Of a stretch of 64,000 nucleotides of DNA, positions 25,843-33,927 are shown piece by piece. This DNA comes from CAKVLS01 sp045638465. GTDB taxonomy: Bacteria > Bacillota > Clostridia > Christensenellales > UBA1242. The DNA is taken from positions 1 to 64,000 of the forward strand of contig JAZUBK010000043.1 of the NCBI GenBank assembly GCA_045638465.1, given 5' to 3'. How positions within the stretch are numbered: position 1 is the stretch's first letter; each line of letters begins with the position of its first letter. The translations under genes and the position numbers were made by a program. The notes beneath the pieces were generated by a model. That model did not search any database and was not told the DNA's origin. It saw only the letters and a list, made by a program, of their open reading frames with translations.

Positions 25843-26035
25843 ATGCATTGTATATTAAATTACAAAACTTTGTAGCGAACGTCCTTTGGAACACCTGCTC
25901 CTATTCTTTCTACCATAGAAAAAATCTCTCAACCACAAAATATAGTCACACCGCTATATGTTGTGGCCAAAATCTATCACTCAAAAACATCTCAAAAACC
26001 CCGATGTGTTATGTTTTTATAACAATTAACCAAAA
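25818..26035 (-). ncRNA. Candidate structured small RNA (unidentified)
   Basis: Reading the minus strand, four hairpins occur in series: CCACAA/TTGTGG arms extended by ATATAG/CTATAT (25933-25966), TTTCTA/TAGAAA (25907-25921), a longer G-U-containing stem closed by CC-AAA-GG (25874-25899), and a perfect 10-bp terminator stem AAACCTACTA/TAGTAGGTTT (25818-25842) running into TTTTTTAATTTT. No open frame explains the terminator. The 5' end is a guess and I found no clear promoter. I could not match it to 6S, SRP, tmRNA or a known riboswitch. Confidence 0.4.
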
Positions 26036-26073
26036 CAAAAAAATAATTTTAAAAATATTTTTGAGTAAAAAAG

Positions 26074-26082
26074 TTATCCACA
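26074..26082 (+). promoter_or_regulatory. DnaA box
   Basis: Exact TTATCCACA, the consensus DnaA binding site, about 120 bp upstream of the nrdD -35 box. Only one perfect copy is seen, so it is not an origin; DnaA control of ribonucleotide reductase genes is known in other bacteria. Confidence 0.4.
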
Positions 26083-26200
26083 ATGATTGTTTTTGATTAA
26101 AAACACCCCTTTTTTGATAGTTTTTGAATACCTTTTTGTTCATCAAAAAAAAGCAAGTGTTTTTGATAAGATTTTTTAAAAAAGATTTTTATTTTTTATA

Positions 26201-26229
26201 TTGCCTATATTATAGCCTTGTGCTATAAA
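26201..26229 (+). promoter_or_regulatory. nrdDG promoter
   Basis: TTGCCT (26201-26206), 17 bp, TATAAA (26224-26229). The predicted start of transcription falls inside the upstream NrdR-type site. Confidence 0.6.
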
Positions 26230-26230
26230 T

Positions 26231-26277
26231 AGAACATATAGTATTTGTAGCAAAAAACATACCACTATATATTGTGT
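26231..26277 (+). promoter_or_regulatory. NrdR-type operator pair
   Basis: The downstream site CCACTATATATTGTGT (26262-26277) matches the NrdR box (acaCwAtATaTwGtgt) at 15 of 16 positions. A weaker site, AGAACATATAGTATTT (26231-26246), matches about 10 of 16 but lies exactly 31 bp away, the spacing typical of paired NrdR boxes. Both follow the -10 box, fitting repression by NrdR. Confidence 0.65.
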
Positions 26278-26298
26278 TACAAGCAAATGGAGGAAACT

Positions 26299-28449
26299 AT
26301 GATAAAAGTAATCAAAAAAGACGGAACTAGAGAAGAATACAACGTAGAAAAGGTTATTGCAGCGATTTCTAAGAGCGCATCAAGAGCACTTATTACCTTT
26401 AATGATGCAGAGCTTGACAGAATCAGAAATTTTGTTAACAACGAAGTAAAAAATCTTGGCATCAAAGAAATTCCTATTCCTACAATGCACAATATTGTAG
26501 AAAAGGCCCTAGAGAGCGTAGACGACAGAGTTGCAAAATCTTATAAAGACTATCGTAACTATCGTCAAGACTTTGTAAAAATGCTAGATAACGTATACCA
26601 AAAAGTTCAAAGCATCGACTTTATAGGAGATAGAAGTAACGCAAATACTGACAGCACACTAGTATCTACAAAAAGATGTCTTGGCTGGAACGAACTAAAC
26701 GGTGAGTTTTATAAAAAGTTCTTCTTGATGCCAGAAGAAAGACAAGCGATGAAAGAAGGATATATCTATATCCACGATAGAAGCGCAAGACTAGATACAT
26801 ATAACTGCTGTTTGTTTGACCTTGCTACTGTTTTAGATGGTGGTTTTGAACTAGGCAATATCAAATATACAGAGCCTACTACACTTGCTATTTGCTTTAA
26901 CGTAATAGGTGACGTTATTATGGCGGCTGCTTCTCAACAATATGGCGGATTTACTTTGCCAGAAATTGACAAAACACTTAGCAAATACGCAGAAAAAAGC
27001 TACAAAAAATATTGTGATGAATATTCAAAAATAGTTGCTGATTTTGGCTCTACTCTACCTAAAAAAGACCTAGAGGCAAAAACTAAAGAATATGCATACA
27101 ACAAAGTAAAAAGAGATTTTGAGCAAGGTTTCCAAGCTCTAGAATACAAACTAAACACTGTAGGATCATCTCGCGGTGACTATCCATTTGTTGCCTTTAC
27201 GTTTGGTCTTGGCGGTAGCGATTTTGAAAAGATGGCTACTAAAGCTATGCTAAAAGTAAGAGCTGGTGGTCAAGGTGCTCCAGGATTTAAAAAAGCTGTA
27301 TTGTTCCCTAAACTTATTTTCCTTTATGACGAAAACGTACACGGCAAAGGAAAATGCCTAGAAGATTTGTTTGATGCAGCAGTTGAATGCTCAAGACACG
27401 CTCAATACCCAGACTATCTATCACTAAGCGGCGAAGGTTATATCGCTGATATGTACAAAACATACGGCAGGGTTATCTCTCCTATGGGTTGCAGAGCTTT
27501 CCTTTCTCCATACTGGGAAAAAGGTGGACAAAAGAAATGTGGCGACGACGACAAACCTGTATTTGTAGGTAGATTTAACGGCGGCGCTATCACACTTAAC
27601 CTTCCTATGATATTTATGAAGGCAAAAACTTCTGGAAGAGATTTCTTTGAAGTTTACCACGAATATCTAGAAATGATCAGACACTTACACAAGAGAACTA
27701 AAGATTTCCTTGGAAAACTAAAAGCTTCAAAAAGCCCACTTGCCTTTATGGAAGGAGGCCTTTACAAAGGTAAACTAAAAGCTAACGACTCTATTGCTCC
27801 ACTACTTGATTATGTAACATTTAGCTTTGGTTATACAGCTCTAAACGAAGTACAAAGACTATACAACGGAAAATCAATCGTTGAAGATGGCGAATTTGCC
27901 CTAGAGGTAATGAGATATCTTAACGAATATGTAAACAAAATCAAAGAAGAAGACAAAATCCTTTATGCAATCTACGGAACACCAGGCGAAAGCTTGATAC
28001 CACTTCAAGTAAAACAATTTAGAGCGGTTTATGGCATCATCGAAGGTGTTTCTGATAAAGACTACTTTACAAATAGTTTCCACTGCCACGTAGGTGAAAA
28101 AATCTCTGCTATCCAAAAACAAGACGCAGAAAAAAGATTCTGGGAACTATCAAACGGCGGAAAAATCACTTATACAAAATACCCTATCGATTACAACACT
28201 GAGGCTTTGAAAGCAGTAATCAGACGTGGTATGGCTATGGGCTTTTATCAAGGCGTAAATATGGATAAATGCTATTGCGAAGATTGTGGTTACGAACAAC
28301 TAGACATGACAAAATGTCCAAAGTGCGGTAGCGAAAACATAACAGAGGTAAACAGAGTATGCGGATACCTTGGTTATTCTAAAGTAAAAGGCAGAAGCTT
28401 TATGAACGACGGCAAACTAGCCGAAATCAAAGATAGAGTTTCTATGTAG
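26299..28449 (+). CDS. nrdD: Anaerobic ribonucleoside-triphosphate reductase (class III)
   Basis: 716 residues from the ATG at 26299, which follows GGAGG; the frame extends to a TTG at 26272 that lies inside the NrdR site and is rejected. An N-terminal ATP-cone (VIKKDGTREEYNVEKVIAAI, about residues 1-90) senses nucleotides. The catalytic ten-stranded barrel carries family blocks such as EGYIYIHDRSARLDTYNCC. The C-terminus has the zinc site C660/C663/C673/C676 and the glycyl-radical residue G689 in RVCGYLGYSK. It reduces ribonucleotides to deoxyribonucleotides only without oxygen, after activation by NrdG. It forms an operon with nrdG, 10 bp downstream. Confidence 0.97.
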   Translation: MIKVIKKDGTREEYNVEKVIAAISKSASRALITFNDAELDRIRNFVNNEVKNLGIKEIPIPTMHNIVEKALESVDDRVAKSYKDYRNYRQDFVKMLDNVYQKVQSIDFIGDRSNANTDSTLVSTKRCLGWNELNGEFYKKFFLMPEERQAMKEGYIYIHDRSARLDTYNCCLFDLATVLDGGFELGNIKYTEPTTLAICFNVIGDVIMAAASQQYGGFTLPEIDKTLSKYAEKSYKKYCDEYSKIVADFGSTLPKKDLEAKTKEYAYNKVKRDFEQGFQALEYKLNTVGSSRGDYPFVAFTFGLGGSDFEKMATKAMLKVRAGGQGAPGFKKAVLFPKLIFLYDENVHGKGKCLEDLFDAAVECSRHAQYPDYLSLSGEGYIADMYKTYGRVISPMGCRAFLSPYWEKGGQKKCGDDDKPVFVGRFNGGAITLNLPMIFMKAKTSGRDFFEVYHEYLEMIRHLHKRTKDFLGKLKASKSPLAFMEGGLYKGKLKANDSIAPLLDYVTFSFGYTALNEVQRLYNGKSIVEDGEFALEVMRYLNEYVNKIKEEDKILYAIYGTPGESLIPLQVKQFRAVYGIIEGVSDKDYFTNSFHCHVGEKISAIQKQDAEKRFWELSNGGKITYTKYPIDYNTEALKAVIRRGMAMGFYQGVNMDKCYCEDCGYEQLDMTKCPKCGSENITEVNRVCGYLGYSKVKGRSFMNDGKLAEIKDRVSM

Positions 28450-28459
28450 GAGAAGTATT

Positions 28460-28960
28460 ATGAATTATTACAGCATAACAAAAAACGATATGGTAAACGG
28501 AGATGGACTTAGAGTAGTTCTTTGGGTTGCTGGTTGCGACCACTGTTGCGATGGTTGTCACAACTCATATACTTGGGACAAAAACTCTGGCCTAAAATTT
28601 GACGATAGCGCAAAAAAAGAAATCTTTGACGAACTAGATAAAGACTGGGTTTCTGGTATTACATTTAGCGGTGGAGATCCTTTCCTTTGCGACAATAGAG
28701 AAACAGTAACAAACTTTATTGGCGAAATCGCTGAAAAGTACCCAAACAAAACAATCTGGCTATATACTGGCTTTACTTGGGAAGAAATAAACAACTTGCC
28801 AAACATCGACAAAATTGATGTGCTAGTTGATGGCGAATTTGTAAGAAAGCTAAAAGTTCCAAAACTAAAATGGAAAGGTAGCTCTAACCAAAGAGTAATC
28901 GATGTAAAACAAACTCTAAACAAAGGTTATATCGTTCTTCATACTACAGATGAAGAGTAA
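28460..28960 (+). CDS. nrdG: Anaerobic ribonucleotide reductase activating enzyme (radical SAM)
   Basis: 166 residues. The radical-SAM cluster motif is C26-x3-C30-x2-C33 in AGCDHCCDGCHNSYTWD, followed by the GGDPF motif (ITFSGGDPFL) that contacts S-adenosylmethionine. It generates the glycyl radical on NrdD. TAGGAG precedes the ATG. A bidirectional terminator ends the operon. The length is typical of NrdG, with no extra domains. Confidence 0.96.
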   Translation: MNYYSITKNDMVNGDGLRVVLWVAGCDHCCDGCHNSYTWDKNSGLKFDDSAKKEIFDELDKDWVSGITFSGGDPFLCDNRETVTNFIGEIAEKYPNKTIWLYTGFTWEEINNLPNIDKIDVLVDGEFVRKLKVPKLKWKGSSNQRVIDVKQTLNKGYIVLHTTDEE

Positions 28961-28991
28961 AATATATAACAAACCCCTATTTCTATCAAAA

Positions 28992-29030
28992 AAAACTACT
29001 GGATAAAATGTCCAGTAGTTTTTTTTATTT
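28992..29030. terminator. Bidirectional intrinsic terminator
   Basis: Perfect 12-bp stem AAAACTACTGGA / TCCAGTAGTTTT, loop of 7, between nrdG (+) and the XRE regulator gene (-). Confidence 0.85.
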
Positions 29031-29044
29031 TATATTAAAGTTTT

Positions 29045-30196
29045 TTAAACCAAACACAAAATACCAAAAATCAAAGCTACAGCACCTACGATTATTAGGT
29101 TTCTTATCAACTTCTTTTTGTTTTTTGCCATTTTAATTTCTACAAATTTTTTCTTTAGATTTTTTATACCATTTGTATGTTCTGTTTCCGCCTCTTTTGC
29201 TTTGTTTGAAAGCTCTTCTTTGTTTATGTTTTCAACTTTTATTTTGTTTGTTCTTATTTTGTCAACAAACATTTTTAGTGCCTTTATCTTTGAATCTATT
29301 TTATTCATATTTTCAACAATACAATCTGCAATAACATCTTGCATCGCAGTAAGCTCGTCTATATCAGAAAATTTCATTTGAGTAAACCAATAAGCATTGT
29401 TTTTGTTAAATGTAATTTTAAAATCTGCAGAAGTTTCGTCTTCGTTAAAATATGTAATATCAATATCATAAAAAGCTGGTTTATCAATAGAAACTGATTC
29501 TTCACTATCTACCCCCACACCAAATATTCCACCAAGCAAAAGACCTACTTTTGGTTTTCTTGTGGTCTTTATATCTCCACCATTATTAGAAAATTTGATA
29601 TCAATTAGGTTTTCTATAGGACAAACAAATTGCTCTGCTCCATCATACCAAAAACCAAAAGTTTTGTTTTTGTCATCAGTAAAGAAAGCAACACATGCGT
29701 CTGGGTGTGGCATCAACCAACTATAACCTTTTGAATCTAGGTATTCTATCATTTTCTTTTTGTTTGTTTCAAAGGTATTAGTAGCTAATTCTTTGTCTAG
29801 ATTCAACACATCAATTTGTATAGGATTTCTAGCAAGGATTCCTTTTTCTTCTACTTCATCATATTCGTCTTTTGGAAAAATACCGTGGTCTTCATCTGCC
29901 TTCTCCCAGCTAAGTTCTTTGCCACTATTAAATACTGCTCTATATTTTATGTCAGTACTTATTATATCTTTTGGCACGTCATCCACTTTTGTAACATCAA
30001 TATTTTCGTCAAGCAAATAATCAAAAGACACCCCTAGTATTTTTGCCATTTTTTGAATCTTAGCAATATCTGGTTGAGACTCTCCTGTTTCCCATTTGTA
30101 AACAGATTGTCTAGATACGTCAAGTTCATTGGCTAGGTCTTCTTGAGATAGACCACATCTTTTTCTTAGTATTGGTAACTTGTCACCTATTTTCAT
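29045..30196 (-). CDS. XRE-family HTH regulator with large C-terminal domain and membrane tail
   Basis: 383 residues from the ATG at 30196 (AAAGGAGAT upstream; the frame extends to 30250 without a site). Residues 3-62 are a Cro/C1-type HTH: LRKRCGLSQEDLANELDVSRQSVYKWETGESQPD. A linker follows, then a beta-rich region of about 200 residues (for example SWLMPHPDACVAFFTDDKNKTFGFWYDGAEQF) that recalls PH-like or lipid-sensing folds without a firm family match, a charged coiled coil, and a C-terminal membrane helix (LIRNLIIVGAVALIFGILCLV). A DNA-binding domain tethered to the membrane by its C-terminus suggests a membrane-state sensor. The upstream gap carries palindromes that could be its operators. 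Confidence 0.8.
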   Translation of the reverse strand: MKIGDKLPILRKRCGLSQEDLANELDVSRQSVYKWETGESQPDIAKIQKMAKILGVSFDYLLDENIDVTKVDDVPKDIISTDIKYRAVFNSGKELSWEKADEDHGIFPKDEYDEVEEKGILARNPIQIDVLNLDKELATNTFETNKKKMIEYLDSKGYSWLMPHPDACVAFFTDDKNKTFGFWYDGAEQFVCPIENLIDIKFSNNGGDIKTTRKPKVGLLLGGIFGVGVDSEESVSIDKPAFYDIDITYFNEDETSADFKITFNKNNAYWFTQMKFSDIDELTAMQDVIADCIVENMNKIDSKIKALKMFVDKIRTNKIKVENINKEELSNKAKEAETEHTNGIKNLKKKFVEIKMAKNKKKLIRNLIIVGAVALIFGILCLV

Positions 30197-30240
30197 ATTT
30201 TTATCTCCTTTGTTTGTACTTGTATCTCTGTACTGACTAC

Positions 30241-30270
30241 ATTTTAGCAAACAAGTTTATATTTGTTCAA
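30241..30270 (-). promoter_or_regulatory. Promoter of the XRE regulator gene
   Basis: Minus-strand TTGAAC (30265-30270), 18-bp spacer, TAAAAT (30241-30246). Confidence 0.45.
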
Positions 30271-30289
30271 CAACCTACACTTTGCATTT

Positions 30290-30308
30290 TGTAAACTAGC
30301 AGTTTACA
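30290..30308. promoter_or_regulatory. Palindromic operator candidate 1
   Basis: TGTAAAC-TAGCA-GTTTACA, a perfect 7-5-7 palindrome just upstream of the XRE gene's -35 box. It shares half-sites with the site at 30378-30415. Confidence 0.5.
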
Positions 30309-30377
30309 TTTTCCAATTTTTACCAAAAAATCCCGAAAAATAGGCGTTTTTTTGAAGTTGTTTTTTGCGTTTTATTG

Positions 30378-30415
30378 CAAAATGTAAACCGCAAGTTCTC
30401 TTGGTTTACATTTTG
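30378..30415. promoter_or_regulatory. Palindromic operator candidate 2
   Basis: CAAAATGTAAACC and GGTTTACATTTTG form perfect 13-bp inverted arms around a 12-nt spacer, followed by one more GTTTACA half-site. It lies between the exonuclease stop and the XRE promoter. A hairpin role for the exonuclease transcript is possible, but the shared TGTAAAC half-sites favour protein binding. Confidence 0.5.
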
Positions 30416-30419
30416 TAGT

Positions 30420-31004
30420 TTACATATATTTGTCGGCTTTTGTTATATATTTTCGAATATTTCTTCCGTTGATATCTAGCTTTTTTAACAAGCATTTTGC
30501 AACGAGCATTGTAATCTCCGCATCGTCACTGCTTTTGTGGGCGGCAAGGTGTGATATATCTATCTCTAGGCTTTGGGCAAGTTTTTTAAGGCCCATTGGG
30601 TTTTTGTCGCCGCTATATTTTTTGTATATATCTTGCACTTCAAACAATTTTACATTATCATCAATTATTAATTCTTTGTTATATCTTTTGCTTTCGCTAT
30701 TTACATAAGCTACATCATTGATAAGTCCATAACCAAAGACTATCGTTTGGCTGTCTTGAATTAAATTTTTTATCTTTTCGTAATATTTGTCAAAAGTCGG
30801 ATTTGCTCTGATTTGGTCTAGCGGATATTTTACTATTTTGTTAAGAGCCCACTTGTCTAGTTCACTATCTTGAAGATTAGGATTGATTATTATATCTTCT
30901 TTTTGCAAGATATTAAATCTGTTATCAGTAAGCACATACCCAAAGGTGCAAATTGTCTTGTGCGCCCTATCTATAGATTCTATATCAAAAAATAAATAGT
31001 TCAT
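30420..31004 (-). CDS. DnaQ-like (DEDDh) 3'-5' exonuclease
   Basis: 194 residues. Exonuclease motif I FFDIESIDRA (D-x-E), motif II region FGYGLINDVAYVN with its aspartate, and motif III AHKSSDDAEITMLVAKCLL (H-x4-D) give the DEDDh set of the DNA polymerase III epsilon/RNase T superfamily. It is a stand-alone nuclease domain with no polymerase or GIY-YIG partner; proofreading, RNA trimming or repair are all possible. AAGGAAG precedes the ATG. It is upstream of and co-oriented with the XRE regulator, 223 bp away. Confidence 0.85.
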   Translation of the reverse strand: MNYLFFDIESIDRAHKTICTFGYVLTDNRFNILQKEDIIINPNLQDSELDKWALNKIVKYPLDQIRANPTFDKYYEKIKNLIQDSQTIVFGYGLINDVAYVNSESKRYNKELIIDDNVKLFEVQDIYKKYSGDKNPMGLKKLAQSLEIDISHLAAHKSSDDAEITMLVAKCLLKKLDINGRNIRKYITKADKYM

Positions 31005-31037
31005 TTGGTCTTCCTTTTTTTGTATAGTAAAAAGTTA

Positions 31038-32069
31038 TTACCACTTATTAATTACTTTTTCAGCAAAAGCCATAAAGTCTTTTAATTCAACCTTTGTGCC
31101 GTCATCAAGTATCATAGTTCCATTAAACTTACCAAAGACTTGGTGTTGATTTGAGTATATGACTACAACTGAAGTGAAAGACTTTCTGTCGATGACTGGT
31201 GTAAAATTCATTTCAAACCTACCGTCACTTGATGTAAATGTCCAAGGGCTCATATAGTCATCTTTTCCATCTTTTGTTTTTGGAATATTAAATGTTACGT
31301 TTTCTATTTTGTGGGCTACCCCATCGTAGAAAATCATATTTTCACTAGCAGCACTAGTATCACCAAAGCCATAACCAATATTAAAGCCAACTTTGTGGCC
31401 ATTACAAGTGCCACATCCTGCACCCCAGTACCATGTATTGCTATAAGTCCAAACACCTCTACCCCAGTCTAGTATTGCTTGGGTATTTTTGTCGCTAAAT
31501 TTAATTTCACTATCTCCAAGTTTTGCAAAACCTTTTGCCTTCATACCAACAATTTTTTGGTTGTAATAAAAGTGTTTGTCTTTGTCAAATGGGGTTGCAA
31601 TAACCATACTATCTTTTGGTTCGTCTGTTAGTGTAAATTCTACCGATAAATCTTTATCTTCACTAAACTTTTTGAAAAGGGCAGATAATTTGCGTTTTTT
31701 ACCGTCGTTTAGAAATTCAAAAAAGCCTTGTTTGTTTTCAAACCTCACATCTCCTATTTTGCTAGTTGATGGAAGGTTTGTTTTGCCTTTTGGCATAAGT
31801 GTCATTATTGACTTTGTAGTTTCGGTAGGAGCGTTAAAATCAATCAACGATAAACTCATAAGTCCCATATAACTATTGTCTGCAATCGTAAGTGCAACAG
31901 CATAATCGTCATTATAGATAAGGTAATAATCCCACTCTTTGATTCTTAGTTTTCCTGCTTTGATATCTTTTCTATCGTAGTCCAAGATTAGGCTTTTTGC
32001 ATAGCCTTTTTGAGTCAGGTTTCCTTTCTCGTCCAAAAGTTTTTGTTTTTTTGTTATTTCGTTTTGCAT
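31038..32069 (-). CDS. DUF2804 family protein
   Basis: 343 residues. Matches the DUF2804 pattern: an N-terminal LLDEKGNLTQKGYAKSL, mid-protein PFDKDKHFYYNQKIVGM, and the signature DWGRGVWTYSNTWYWGAG followed by FNIGYGFGDTSAASENM. The fold is beta-rich and lipocalin- or AttH-like, with many aromatic residues; catalytic function is unknown. There is no signal peptide, so it is cytoplasmic. A GGGGGG-type ribosome site precedes the ATG. It stands alone. Confidence 0.9.
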   Translation of the reverse strand: MQNEITKKQKLLDEKGNLTQKGYAKSLILDYDRKDIKAGKLRIKEWDYYLIYNDDYAVALTIADNSYMGLMSLSLIDFNAPTETTKSIMTLMPKGKTNLPSTSKIGDVRFENKQGFFEFLNDGKKRKLSALFKKFSEDKDLSVEFTLTDEPKDSMVIATPFDKDKHFYYNQKIVGMKAKGFAKLGDSEIKFSDKNTQAILDWGRGVWTYSNTWYWGAGCGTCNGHKVGFNIGYGFGDTSAASENMIFYDGVAHKIENVTFNIPKTKDGKDDYMSPWTFTSSDGRFEMNFTPVIDRKSFTSVVVIYSNQHQVFGKFNGTMILDDGTKVELKDFMAFAEKVINKW

Positions 32070-32186
32070 AATTTTCCCCCCCCTTCTTTTTTTATTATTT
32101 TAGCACCATTTTGGTTTTATTCAAAATTGATTATATTACTTTTTTGCATATAAAATTTTTCTATGCCATTTACATTATTAAAACAA

Positions 32187-32218
32187 AAAAAGATGGATAA
32201 ACTTTTATCCATCTTTTT
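32187..32218 (-). terminator. Intrinsic terminator of the beta-helix-like lipoprotein gene
   Basis: Perfect 14-bp stem AAAAAGATGGATAA / TTATCCATCTTTTT with a 4-nt loop, 8 bp after the stop at 32226. Confidence 0.85.
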
Positions 32219-32225
32219 GTATTTA

Positions 32226-33674
32226 TTATAAAGTAACAACTGTGTCGTTTTCTGATCTTACATTTGATAGTGCTGTAGAGAATACAACATTACCTTTTAC
32301 AGTAGCTGTACCGTAAGAGATTTTTTCTGCGCCATTTGCTGCGGTAGAAAATTCATAAATTCCACGGCCATAAGCTGAACTAATAAATCCACCGTTTAGT
32401 TCTACTGTAAGAACTTTTTGATAGCTACCGTTACAAGAGTCAATATTTATACCGCTACCTGTACTTATTGCTCCGCTGCCATTATATGCTGGTGCTGAGT
32501 ATGCGCCATTTGCAAAGAATAAACAATTATTAAAGATATGTTTTCCGCTTTTTGCGTAATATCCATCTGCGCCAGTAAATTCACAGTTTGTATATTCATA
32601 TGTGTAGTTTGATGTAAGGTAAGCACCAAATCCATAACTTTCTGTTCCGATAAATCTAGAATCTATAGCGTTAATTTTTACTGTAGCAGTTTCTGCAGTT
32701 CCATTAGTGTAGATTCCACCAAAACGGCCTTTCAAAGTTGCGTTGACAATATTGATGTTCCAATTGTCTTGACCCCATACATATAAACCGAAGTCTGATT
32801 CGCTACTTCCAAGGCAACCTGTTCTGCCTACGCTAGAGTCTGTGATTGTAACATCTAATGTGTTGTTTACAGAACTGATTGTTCCATTTGGATTTTTTAC
32901 ATAAGAGAAAAAGTCTAATTCTGATTCTAATACGTGTCCATTAAGGTCTAGCACAAATTCGTATGCTTCTCTGCCCTCTGTTACAGTATCAAATCTGATA
33001 TCACCAAGGTATCCGTCTGCTTTTTCGATATCTTGAGATAGTTTTACATAGTTAGAATATTCAAAAGCCTCAAGCAAAGCTTCTTTTGATGCTACACTTG
33101 CAATAATGTCGCCATTATTTATAATGCTATTTGCCTTTCCACCAATGTTTTTCTTTGTGTGGATAGTGCCGTTGTTTACGATGTCACCATAGTTTAGTAG
33201 TGTATAATCTGCAAAGTCAACTGTCTTGCCATTGTCGATTGTAACAGTAGCGCCATAAGGAATAGTAATATCCTCTTGCAAAACAACTGCTCTATAGTTA
33301 GAACTTCTCAAAGCAGAATCCATCTCTCCATAAGTGTCAACATATGAAACCCCAGGGGTGATTGTAAAGTTTAGTTCTAGTCTACCTACTAATTCTTGAG
33401 TTTCTCTTGCAGCCCAAACAACTACTGATGCAGTACCTGCATTTCTGTTATCATAATATTTTACTTCGTACTCACTGCTATCAATTACTTCGCCTTGATA
33501 TGTGATTCTTACTTCTGGTTGCTTTTCTGTGCCATCATATTCTACTTCTGTATAACTCAAAGTTACAGTAGCATCATTGATATTGATTGGCTCTGTGCTG
33601 TCACAAGCAGTAAAAATACCTGCCATAGGAACTACTAAAAGACCAGCCAAAAGACCTTTTGTTATTTTTTTCAT
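32226..33674 (-). CDS. Surface lipoprotein with Ig-like domain and beta-helix-like body
   Basis: 482 residues. Signal peptide with lipobox FTAC at about residue 24 (ITKGLLAGLLVVPMAGIFTAC). Residues 35-110 look like an Ig-type YDG/MBG module (VTLSYTEVEYDGTEKQPEVRITYQGE). The rest has short asparagine- and glycine-rich turns at regular spacing (VNNGTIHTKKNIGG, DGYYAKSGKHIFNNCLFFANG, SGINIDSCNGSYQ) typical of a right-handed parallel beta-helix, often a polysaccharide-binding or lyase-like scaffold. No catalytic residues can be assigned. GGAGGG precedes the ATG, and the gene has a perfect-consensus promoter. Confidence 0.82.
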   Translation of the reverse strand: MKKITKGLLAGLLVVPMAGIFTACDSTEPININDATVTLSYTEVEYDGTEKQPEVRITYQGEVIDSSEYEVKYYDNRNAGTASVVVWAARETQELVGRLELNFTITPGVSYVDTYGEMDSALRSSNYRAVVLQEDITIPYGATVTIDNGKTVDFADYTLLNYGDIVNNGTIHTKKNIGGKANSIINNGDIIASVASKEALLEAFEYSNYVKLSQDIEKADGYLGDIRFDTVTEGREAYEFVLDLNGHVLESELDFFSYVKNPNGTISSVNNTLDVTITDSSVGRTGCLGSSESDFGLYVWGQDNWNINIVNATLKGRFGGIYTNGTAETATVKINAIDSRFIGTESYGFGAYLTSNYTYEYTNCEFTGADGYYAKSGKHIFNNCLFFANGAYSAPAYNGSGAISTGSGINIDSCNGSYQKVLTVELNGGFISSAYGRGIYEFSTAANGAEKISYGTATVKGNVVFSTALSNVRSENDTVVTL

Positions 33675-33712
33675 ATTCCCTCCTTATGTATAAAAACATA
33701 ATAACCATTTTT

Positions 33713-33741
33713 ATTATATTACAACATATGCGATATGTCAA
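33713..33741 (-). promoter_or_regulatory. Perfect-consensus sigma-A promoter
   Basis: Minus-strand TTGACA (33736-33741), exactly 17 bp, TATAAT (33713-33718), driving the lipoprotein gene that starts at 33674. Strong constitutive expression is expected unless repressed. Confidence 0.8.
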
Positions 33742-33927
33742 TATATATAATTATTCACCGCAAAATTGCCTAAAATATACGCTAAAATGTGCTGTTTTTT
33801 GCAATATAATATTATGTAATAAAAACTTTATTTCCAAACAAAAAATTTTGCAACAAAATCGACAAAAATTGCTTTTGTAAACTTTGCCTTTGAGATATAA
33901 TACTTACATATAGGAGGGAGAAATTAA

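Larger units (their letters stand above)
25687..26298. other. 611-bp gap: candidate minus-strand RNA, DnaA box and nrdD promoter region
   Basis: There is no credible protein gene here. From left to right it holds a minus-strand terminator (25818-25842), three further hairpins (25874-25966), an AT-rich tract with a perfect DnaA-box match (26074-26082), the nrdD promoter (26201-26229) and NrdR-type sites (26231-26277). Confidence 0.7.

Noticed and set aside
25818..26035. Identity as 6S RNA, SRP RNA, tmRNA or a riboswitch
   Set aside because: I compared what I remember of the SRP GGAA-loop/GGAAGCAG core, the closed 6S stem-bubble layout and a tmRNA-like alanine acceptor; none is convincingly present. 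Left as unidentified.
26074..26082. Replication origin
   Set aside because: Only one perfect DnaA box, and no dnaA, dnaN or clustered boxes nearby.
25848..26096. 82-residue plus-strand open frame upstream of nrdD
   Set aside because: No ribosome site, cysteine- and isoleucine-rich random-looking translation, and it runs across the inverted repeats of the candidate RNA.
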